From Micavibrio_A sp035759665 (GTDB taxonomy: Bacteria; Pseudomonadota; Alphaproteobacteria; Micavibrionales; Micavibrionaceae), in contig DASTUM010000070.1 of the NCBI GenBank assembly GCA_035759665.1, forward strand, positions 1 through 7,842: a stretch of 7,842 nt of DNA. The letters run 5' to 3'. The position numbers and the translations under genes were made by a program. Each line of letters opens with the position of its first letter. Within the stretch, counting starts at the first letter, position 1. Shown one piece after another: positions 1-6,214 of the stretch. The notes below the pieces were generated by a model that saw nothing but the letters and a program-made list of their open reading frames with translations, did not search any database and was not told the DNA's origin.

Positions 1-21
1 TAAACAAAAAGACGTTTTCTA

Positions 22-49
22 GAAGAAAAACGGCCCTGTTTAAGGGCCG
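22..49 (-). terminator. Rho-independent terminator after the 71-475 gene
   Basis: The arms CGGCCCT (31-37) and AGGGCCG (43-49) pair around a five-base loop. Read on the minus strand, the hairpin is followed directly by TTTTTCTTCT, a typical U-tract. It starts about 20 bases past the stop codon of the minus-strand gene at 71-475, where that gene's transcript should end. Confidence 0.85.
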
Positions 50-70
50 CCTTGTCGTTCCGCTTGTTTC

Positions 71-475
71 TTATTGAGGCTGGCTGTCGCCGTTTCCGTG
101 ATTGCCGCTACCGCCCTGCGAGCGCATCGGTCGGCGACCGCGCCCACCCTGATGCTGGCGGCGCGGGCCTTCATTGCTGGCTGGTTGCGCGCCGTCGACA
201 ACGTTGAAATCGTCTTCGGAATGACCGGCTTCCTCGACACCCTCGCGCTTGCGCGAAGAACGGTGAGGCGGAATCGGGATCGGGCGTGCGCCCATGCGGT
301 CGCGCTCGCTGATGGCGATTTCGATCTCGATGCGCGACATGATCTTGCGAACCTCATGCATCGTTTCCATCAACGATTCACGCGATTCCACATTTTTATT
401 TTGCTTGACCCAGTTTTCGAAGCTTTTGATGCAGGCATCCGTGCTTTCACGCAATCTCTTTTCGATATCTTCCAT
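71..475 (-). CDS. Hypothetical protein with helical N-terminus and Arg/Gly-rich disordered tail
   Basis: This 134-residue protein has no name that I recognise. Residues 1-60 are charged and probably helical, with regular spacing of Leu, Ile and Met and the stretch EVRKIMSRIEIEIAISERDR. A short proline motif (PIPIPPHR, about residues 66-73) follows. The remainder is low-complexity and hydrophilic, rich in Gly, Arg, Gln, Asn and Ser, with GGRGRR near residue 110. There is no signal peptide or membrane segment, so it is probably cytoplasmic. The tail looks like those of RNA- or nucleic-acid-binding proteins, but that is inference from composition only. The ATG at 475 is preceded by an AGAAAGG purine run about nine bases upstream. 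The gene lies 91 bases after the DUF1192 gene on the same strand and is followed by a clear terminator, so the two may share a transcript. Confidence 0.75.
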   Translation of the reverse strand: MEDIEKRLRESTDACIKSFENWVKQNKNVESRESLMETMHEVRKIMSRIEIEIAISERDRMGARPIPIPPHRSSRKREGVEEAGHSEDDFNVVDGAQPASNEGPRRQHQGGRGRRPMRSQGGSGNHGNGDSQPQ

Positions 476-566
476 GACGTATGCCTTTCTTTCAGCCCTT
501 TAAAAACGAACCGCAACAATACCCTTGCCCACAGGCGAAGGCAAGCCGGATAAGAAAAAGGTAATA

Positions 567-749
567 TTACTTTTTGAAAAAGGTAGTCGCAGCTTGGGAA
601 TAGGCTTTTTTCTTTGCGATATCCGCCTCTGCCCGCACGATTTCAGCCTTCAGTTCTTCAACGTAAGCTGCGAGTTCGTCAACCGACATAGGCTCCAGAT
701 TGCGGAGCTTCGGGGCTTTCTTCCGGGGGTCGGGATCGTCGTCAAACAT
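567..749 (-). CDS. DUF1192 family small protein
   Basis: This 60-residue protein begins MFDDDPDPRKK and contains LEPMSVDELAAYVEELKAEI, followed by a helical, Lys/Ala-rich end. This matches the layout of alphaproteobacterial DUF1192 proteins: an acidic/basic N-terminus, then one amphipathic and probably coiled-coil helix with SVDEL and Y-EEL-AEI spacing. Function is unknown; the size and helix suggest a partner-binding protein. The frame stays open to 971, but that would run into the divergent trcR gene, and the family normally begins at the MFDDD methionine, so 749 is chosen. No convincing Shine-Dalgarno sequence lies just before this ATG; the nearest purine run (GGAGAGCAGGA) is over 20 bases away. 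Translation is therefore weak, leaderless or otherwise unusual. It sits divergently to trcR with 176 bases between them. Confidence 0.85.
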   Translation of the reverse strand: MFDDDPDPRKKAPKLRNLEPMSVDELAAYVEELKAEIVRAEADIAKKKAYSQAATTFFKK

Positions 750-842
750 GCGGAAAAGCTTAACAAAAACGTCCTGCTCTCCGCAAGATGCGAAATTCCC
801 TTGCAATCCGGCCCATGGCACGGCATAGTCGTACCATTCCCC

Positions 843-857
843 GACATTGTTAATGTC
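843..857. repeat. Short inverted repeat in the DUF1192-trcR divergent intergenic region
   Basis: GACATT (843-848) and AATGTC (852-857) form a perfect 6-bp inverted repeat with a three-base centre. It lies in the 176-base gap (750-925) that must hold the promoters of both divergent genes, 69 bases ahead of the trcR start. The position suits an operator, possibly autoregulatory, but a 6-bp palindrome can occur by chance. I could not identify a convincing -35/-10 pair beside it. Confidence 0.35.
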
Positions 858-925
858 AAAAAGGTCGAAACGGATGGGGCGTTTCGGCAACGAAAACCTA
901 TGTCCGAAAGAGACGGAGAAAAGAT

Positions 926-1624
926 ATGAGCAAACCGCAGGATGCACCGAAACTTCTGATGCCCAAGGCAACGGCCGTCTGGTTTATCGACAACACCGCG
1001 CTGGATTTTCAGCAGATCGCGGATTTCACCGGCCTTCACACGATCGAAGTGCAAGCCCTCGCCGATGAGGAAGTAGGCCGCGGCATCGTCGGCCGCGATC
1101 CGGTAAAGAACAACGAACTCGATCCTGCCGAACTGGAAAAGGCGAAGGCCGATCCGTCCTACCGCATGAAAGTCCTGCGCGCCCGCACAGACCTTCCGGC
1201 GGTAAAGGTTCGCGCCAAGGGCCCGAAATACACGCCTGTTTCCAAACGCACGGACAAGCCGGACGCGATTGCCTGGATTTTGAAGAACCACCCTGAAATC
1301 TCCGACGCGCAAATTTGCAAGCTCGTTGGCACCACCAAACCGACGATCCAGTCTGTGCGCGACCGTACGCACCCGAACAGCACGAGCATCAAACCACGCC
1401 ACCCTGCGGAACTGGGCCTGTGCACCTATCAGGAGCTGGAAAAATCTTCAGAAAAAGGCCTGCGCGCCCAGGGCAAAGACCCTGCAGCCGTTAAGGCCGA
1501 GCGCCTCGCCGCTCAAACCGCGAAGCAGGAACCCGAGAGAGAAGAAAACTCCCGCGAGGGCATCTTCGCCGGCTTCGACTTCTCGAACTTCATGTCAAAC
1601 ATGAACAAGGAAAACAAAGGCTGA
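926..1624 (+). CDS. trcR: DUF1013 family cell-cycle transcriptional regulator TrcR
   Basis: This 232-residue protein matches the alphaproteobacterial DUF1013 family, annotated as the cell-cycle transcriptional regulator TrcR. Residues about 13-65 carry the conserved start PKATAVWFIDNTALDFQQIA, with a helix-turn-helix-like stretch (QQIADFTGLHTIEVQAL). The long basic core DPSYRMKVLRARTDLPAVKV (about 77-96) follows. A second helix-turn-helix-like segment lies near 124-147 (EISDAQICKLVGTTKPTIQS). The last 40 residues are charged and probably flexible, ending in FAGFDFSNFM. It is expected to bind DNA in the cytoplasm; target genes cannot be read from this window. The start has GGAGAA at 915-920, with seven bases between GGAG and the ATG. 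The gene is monocistronic, divergent from DUF1192, and ends at a strong hairpin shared with the convergent DUF465 gene. Family identity is firm; the regulatory role comes from family annotation. Confidence 0.92.
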   Translation: MSKPQDAPKLLMPKATAVWFIDNTALDFQQIADFTGLHTIEVQALADEEVGRGIVGRDPVKNNELDPAELEKAKADPSYRMKVLRARTDLPAVKVRAKGPKYTPVSKRTDKPDAIAWILKNHPEISDAQICKLVGTTKPTIQSVRDRTHPNSTSIKPRHPAELGLCTYQELEKSSEKGLRAQGKDPAAVKAERLAAQTAKQEPEREENSREGIFAGFDFSNFMSNMNKENKG

Positions 1625-1652
1625 TAAGCCCGCCCCTTCAGGCAAAAAAATT

Positions 1653-1678
1653 GCGGCTCCTTGGGGAGCCGCTCTTTT
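1653..1678. terminator. Bidirectional terminator between convergent trcR and DUF465 genes
   Basis: The arms GCGGCTCC (1653-1660) and GGAGCCGC (1665-1672) form a perfect 8-bp stem with a TTGG loop. On the plus strand TCTTTT follows, ending trcR transcription 29 bases after its stop codon. On the minus strand the stem is followed by AATTTTTTT, an even better U-tract, ending the DUF465 transcript. One hairpin therefore serves both genes. Confidence 0.9.
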
Positions 1679-1711
1679 GTATCCGCGCCTCGGCGCAGGA
1701 TAGAACAATTA

Positions 1712-1876
1712 TCAAATCATACCCTCGATTTGTTCTTTCACATAAAGCTTTTGCCGTTTCAACGATTTGACAAGCCAGTCGTTGTAGCCTGGCCTTGATT
1801 GCTCGAATTCGATTTGTCGGCTGAGGGCGGTATGTCTGACTTGCAGAGATTCAAGACGGGACGCAGATGTTGGCAT
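1712..1876 (-). CDS. DUF465 (YdcH-like) small protein
   Basis: This 54-residue frame begins MPTSASRLESLQVRHTALSR and ends with LVKSLKRQKLYVKEQIEGMI. The pattern is the DUF465/YdcH one: an N-terminal helix in which an L--RH--L-R-I motif leads into a short turn (SRPGYND, residues 27-33), then a second helix with LK-LKRQKL--K--I. Such proteins are about 50-70 residues, fold as helical hairpins and have no firmly known function. The start is supported by GGGAG (1884-1888 on the minus strand) seven bases before the ATG. The turn is longer and less acidic than in many relatives. It converges with trcR and ends 40 bases before the shared terminator. Its own promoter is probably at 1915-1943. The gene is short enough to be skipped by length-filtered gene finding. 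Confidence 0.82.
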   Translation of the reverse strand: MPTSASRLESLQVRHTALSRQIEFEQSRPGYNDWLVKSLKRQKLYVKEQIEGMI

Positions 1877-1914
1877 TCGCTAACTCCCTTCGTTGGATGA
1901 TGGTTGATACTAAA

Positions 1915-1943
1915 ATTTAACCACAAGTTCGGGGATTGCGCAA
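1915..1943 (-). promoter_or_regulatory. Putative sigma-70 promoter of the DUF465 gene
   Basis: On the minus strand TTGCGC (1943-1938) and TTAAAT (1920-1915) are separated by exactly 17 bases and lie 39-67 bases upstream of the DUF465 ATG. Both hexamers are only partial matches to TTGACA and TATAAT, so this is tentative. It lies in the 235-base gap 1877-2111, whose remainder is AT-rich with no recognisable gene or RNA. Confidence 0.35.
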
Positions 1944-1956
1944 ACGGTACAAACGG
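1941..1956. repeat. Tandem CAAACGG direct repeat near the DUF465 promoter
   Basis: CAAACGG occurs at 1941-1947 and again at 1950-1956, a 9-base period. The first copy overlaps the proposed -35 hexamer of the DUF465 promoter. Direct repeats so placed can be binding sites for a regulator, but two 7-mers may be coincidence. Confidence 0.3.
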
Positions 1957-2084
1957 CGTAACAAAATTTCAGAATAGCTGAGCGATACCCAGTAAAACTT
2001 TCTCTTATGTTTCAATCCGTTCAGGAATGTTTGCCGAAACCCCAAAATTCCGGTCATAAATTTTATTTTGCCATAATAGTTATT

Positions 2085-2104
2085 AAAAAAGGGTAAACGC
2101 GCCC
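2085..2104 (-). terminator. Weak possible terminator after the aldehyde dehydrogenase gene
   Basis: On the minus strand GGG (2104-2102) and CCC (2093-2091) could pair across an eight-base loop, followed by TTTTTT (2090-2085). This lies just past the aldehyde dehydrogenase stop codon at 2112-2114. The stem is very short, so termination here is only a possibility; the U-run and position are the main support. Confidence 0.3.
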
Positions 2105-2111
2105 GAATCGC

Positions 2112-3588
<1,477 letters not shown>

Positions 3589-3614
<26 letters not shown>

Positions 3615-5283
3615 TGGTCGCATCTTCCTTCTTCTTGCGCGGACGCAAGCGCGTCTCGTGGATTTCACCGACATGCTCGAGCAACGGGAACGCCACCGTG
3701 CACATATACGTGTTGATGCGGCGGTAATCGCGGATGATGTCCAGATGGAGCGAACTGGTCGCAATCGTTTCCGGTACCCCGCCGCGCAGACGGTCGATAT
3801 GCGTGGCCATGCCGTCGATTTCAGCCTTGCGGATTGTTTCCTTGCCTTCGACGAGGCGGCGGGCAGAATCTATATCCCCCGAGATAAAAACGGATTGCGC
3901 CAGCTGGATGCTTTCCACCACCAGCCTGTGCATATGTTCGATTTCCTTGAAACCCGCGCTCGAAAACTGCTGCTGGTTTTTGATTTTCTTGAGAGCGAGC
4001 GGCATCAGATTCTTGTCGATCACATCCCCGACATGTTCGATATTCGTCGAAAAAGTCAGAATCTGGACATAGCGCGTCGCCTCTTTCTGGTCCATGAATT
4101 CTTGGCTCAGCCGCGCCATGTAATTCTTGATGCTGTTATAAATCTTATCGACCGTATCGTCTTCATCGCGTACGCGGGCCAGCAGCTTTTCGTCGTTGGT
4201 CTTGAAAACCTGCAACGTGTCTTCCAGCATCTTCTGGATGATATCGCCCATGCGCAAAGTCTCGCGCGCGGCGGAGGCCAGCGCGACGGAAGGCATGTCG
4301 AGATCCTTGTCGTTCAGGTAACGCGTCTTGGCGGGGTCTTCCGCCTGCGGCCTGTTGGGCAGCGCCGCCTTCAGCAATTTGTTCAGCATGCCCGTCAAAG
4401 GCAGGAAGGCAAGCGCAAGCACGACGTTGAAGGCCGTGTGGAAATCGACGATCTGCTTTGCATGATCGGGCTCCCACGCCTCGAGATAGGGCATCGTCAG
4501 ATGCAGGAACGGAATACAGGCCAGAACGCCGACGATGCGGATCAGCATATTGCCCAGCGGAATGCGCATCGCATCGGGATTGTCCCGCAGCGTCGCGATG
4601 AGCGGGGCGACCGTTCCGCCGATATTGGCGCCGAGAACGAGGAACAGGCCTAGCTGCAAATCAAGAACCCCGCTCGCCACAAGCGACATGACTAGCAGGA
4701 CGATCGCAAGCGACGAATGCGCAATCCATGTAAAGAGCGCCGCCAGAATCACAGCGAAGAACGGGTCTTTGTTGAGCGATTCAAGCACGAGCGGCAGCGC
4801 TTCGGATTCCTTCAACGGCGCCGACGCCGTCTTGATCATCGCCAGCGATATGAGCATCAACGCAAGACCGATGAGGATGCGTCCAACATTCTTGATCCGC
4901 CCCGAATGTTCGAGGCTGTAGGCGATATATCCCGCCACGACGAAAATCGGCGTCAGCAAAGAAAGATCGAGGGAGAAAAGCTGGGCGACCAGTGTCGTTC
5001 CGACATCGGCGCCGAGAATGATCGCAAGTCCCGTGCTGGCGTTCACCAGCCCCTGCCCCGCGAATGCTGTAACGATAAGCGTCGTGGCCATCGAGCTTTG
5101 CAAAAGCGTCGTCATGCCAAGTCCCGCGAAGAAAGCTTTTACCCTGTTGTTCGCGCAAATAGCGAGGAAACGGCGCAGCTCGGCCCCGAATCCGCGTGTT
5201 ACGCCGAGCCGGAGCAGCGTCACCCCCCACAGGAGGAGGCAAACCCCGGCAATGATATTCAACAGGACGATTGAGGGAATAAT
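3589..5283 (-). CDS. Na+/phosphate cotransporter (NptA/YjbB type) with PhoU-like C-terminal domain
   Basis: This inner-membrane Na/Pi cotransporter is expected to move phosphate with sodium. Numbered from the TTG at 5262, two inverted Na_Pi_cotrans repeats are visible. The first has TTLLQSSMATTLIV (51-64) and LGADVGTT (83-90); the second has WIAHSSLAIVLL (179-190) and LGANIGGT (210-217). The second repeat has AHSS where many relatives have QSSS. About eight hydrophobic segments end near residue 298. Residues about 330-535 are helical and PhoU-like (NIEHVGDVIDKN, 407-418; DIIRDYRRINTY, 508-519). The first TTG-compatible start (5262) lacks a ribosome binding site. AAAGGAGA at 5291-5298 is well placed for tandem ATT codons at 5283 and 5280, giving a 564-residue product beginning with formyl-Met, IPSIVLLNII. 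I therefore use ATT at 5283; a conventional call would be 5262 (557 residues). The gene lies 27 bases after DUF924 and overlaps the ALDH gene. Confidence 0.92.
3624..3630 (-). promoter_or_regulatory. Ribosome binding site of the aldehyde dehydrogenase gene, inside the upstream gene
   Basis: AAGGAAG on the minus strand lies within the cotransporter coding region, nine bases before the ATG at 3614. It also touches an ATG at 3623, which is too close to be used. This decides the start in favour of 3614 and makes the expression of the two genes overlap. Confidence 0.7.
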
Positions 5284-5290
5284 GGCTGAT

Positions 5291-5298
5291 TCTCCTTT
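5291..5298 (-). promoter_or_regulatory. Strong ribosome binding site pointing to an ATT start codon
   Basis: AAAGGAGA on the minus strand lies between the DUF924 stop codon (5311-5313) and the cotransporter. Its AGGAG core ends eight bases before ATT at 5283, an ideal distance. It is 29 bases from the TTG at 5262, too far. No ATG or GTG is in frame between them. Confidence 0.65.
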
Positions 5299-5310
5299 AA
5301 GGAGACCATG

Positions 5311-5862
5311 TTAGAAGCCGGCGCCAGCCTGCGCAAGATACTCTTCCTCTTCGGGCGTGTTCATCCGCGAAAGAATTTTATTACGATGAGGGAACCGCCC
5401 GTATTTTTCGATGACCTTGAGGTGGCGCATGGCATAATCGTAGCCCAGCGGGTCGTCCTTCTTCATCTTTTCGAACAGTTCTACGCATTTCCTCTGGTCA
5501 TTGAGATTTTCGCTATGTTCGAACGGCAGATACAGGAAACGCCGCTTGATCGGTGCTAGTACCTGGTCGAACCCCTTGGACAAAGCGAACTTGGCGGCGA
5601 CGAGCGCCTTCCCGTCGGTCGCGAACGCCTTGGCCGTGCCGCGATACATATTGCGCGGGAACTGGTCTAGGAGGAGGCACAGCGCAAGGCATTCATCCGG
5701 ATCCATCTTCCAGTCGTCGTAAATGCCCATCGCGCCCTTTTCGTAGGAATCCTCGAAACGGTTTTTGATTGTCCGGTCGAACTCGGGATTGACCTGAAAC
5801 CATTGCGGCGGCTGGGTCTCCTCGAACCAGAAGTTGAGAATGTACTGGGCGCTGTCTTTCAT
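5311..5862 (-). CDS. DUF924 family protein
   Basis: This 183-residue protein belongs to DUF924, a widespread bacterial family with an all-helical TPR-like fold and unknown biochemical role. The hallmarks are all present and in order: ILNFWFEE near the start (8-15), LLDQFPRNMYRGT (65-77), FLYLPFEHSE (109-118), and RFPHRN (156-161) with an EEEEYL end (171-176). Length fits the family. An in-frame TTG at 5898 would add 12 residues unlike the family and overlap the upstream gene, so the ATG at 5862 is chosen. That ATG has no clear Shine-Dalgarno sequence but lies only 10 bases after the stop codon of the small membrane protein, which suggests translational coupling. No signal peptide is seen, so a cytoplasmic location is likely. 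It is the second gene of the four-gene operon. Confidence 0.92.
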   Translation of the reverse strand: MKDSAQYILNFWFEETQPPQWFQVNPEFDRTIKNRFEDSYEKGAMGIYDDWKMDPDECLALCLLLDQFPRNMYRGTAKAFATDGKALVAAKFALSKGFDQVLAPIKRRFLYLPFEHSENLNDQRKCVELFEKMKKDDPLGYDYAMRHLKVIEKYGRFPHRNKILSRMNTPEEEEYLAQAGAGF

Positions 5863-5872
5863 GGAAAATATA

Positions 5873-6136
5873 TTACGGCTGCTTTTGGTTTTGTTCAACT
5901 AGGGTACGGATTTTCCGGCGCTTGCGTGCCGCCGCCCAGGCCAGCGCCGCCGCCGGTACGAACGGCACCAGAATCGACACGACAAACCCCGGATCGTGCA
6001 GAGCCGCCATAGGATTGTCCTGATAAAGCCTGAAATAGATATAGGCGAATAGGAACACGCCGAAAACCGCGAAAATATCGGCAAAAAACTGCAAAATCTT
6101 TGCAGTGATAAGAAGCGTTCTCAACTGTTCTTTCAT
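5873..6136 (-). CDS. Small two-helix membrane protein, hypothetical
   Basis: This 87-residue protein is not one that I recognise. Two hydrophobic segments are clear: residues about 15-36 (ILQFFADIFAVFGVFLFAYI) and about 50-70 (FVVSILVPFVPAAALAWAAA). A basic RKRRK follows at 71-75, then a polar end. By the positive-inside rule the C-terminus should face the cytoplasm, putting both ends inside with a short outer loop (YQDNPMAALHDPG). The ATG at 6136 is preceded by TAAGGACC, giving a Shine-Dalgarno match with rather short spacing. It is the first gene of the operon leading to DUF924, the phosphate cotransporter and ALDH7, directly downstream of a good promoter. Being ahead of a transporter it might be an accessory subunit, but nothing in the sequence shows this. 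Confidence 0.75.
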   Translation of the reverse strand: MKEQLRTLLITAKILQFFADIFAVFGVFLFAYIYFRLYQDNPMAALHDPGFVVSILVPFVPAAALAWAAARKRRKIRTLVEQNQKQP

Positions 6137-6144
6137 GGTCCTTA

Positions 6145-6154
6145 GACTCGAATC
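6145..6154. promoter_or_regulatory. Two adjacent GANTC (CcrM) methylation sites in the operon leader
   Basis: GACTC (6145-6149) and GAATC (6150-6154) are back to back. GANTC is the target of CcrM, the cell-cycle DNA methyltransferase of alphaproteobacteria, and is read by GcrA near promoters. Both lie between the proposed -10 box (6175-6180) and the first start codon (6136). Whether they regulate the operon is inference. Confidence 0.4.
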
Positions 6155-6160
6155 GGAAAA

Positions 6161-6183
6161 GCGTATAATCTCAGATTATACGC
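6161..6183. repeat. Perfect 10-bp inverted repeat over the operon promoter, possible operator or terminator
   Basis: GCGTATAATC (6161-6170) and GATTATACGC (6174-6183) are perfect inverted copies with a TCA centre. On the minus strand the hairpin is followed by TTTTCC and lies 31 bases past the cytochrome b/c1 stop codon, so it could be a terminator. It also contains the operon's TATAAT box, so a protein bound here would block transcription. Confidence 0.75.
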
Positions 6184-6203
6184 CCCTCCGCACCATAACT
6201 CAA
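6175..6203 (-). promoter_or_regulatory. Sigma-70-type promoter of the four-gene operon
   Basis: On the minus strand TTGAGT (6203-6198) and a consensus TATAAT (6180-6175) are separated by exactly 17 bases. Transcription would begin near 6168, giving a leader of about 30 bases before the ATG at 6136. It lies just after the cytochrome b/c1 gene and would give the operon its own transcription. Confidence 0.6.
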
Positions 6204-6214
6204 AGCCCAATCTA

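Noticed and set aside
524..545. CTTGCC/GGCAAG inverted repeat between the DUF1192 and 71-475 genes, as a terminator
   Set aside because: The stem is only 6 bp with a 10-base loop, and no U-tract follows directly on the minus strand, so read-through into the next gene is more likely.
750..971. Upstream extension of the DUF1192 frame
   Set aside because: The extension would run into the trcR coding region and adds 74 residues that no family member is known to have. The family start is the MFDDD methionine.
650..1402. 250-codon minus-strand frame opposite trcR
   Set aside because: It is antisense to the DUF1013 gene, and its tail overlaps the DUF1192 gene in another frame. No motif was recognised.
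3615..3764. 50-codon upstream extension of the ALDH frame
   Set aside because: It lies wholly inside the cotransporter gene and reads as Arg/Ser-rich shadow sequence. The ribosome site fits the ATG at 3614.
6164..6169. TATAAT on the plus strand within the palindrome, as a rightward promoter
   Set aside because: It exists only because the repeat is symmetrical. No plus-strand gene follows, and transcription would run antisense into cytochrome b/c1.
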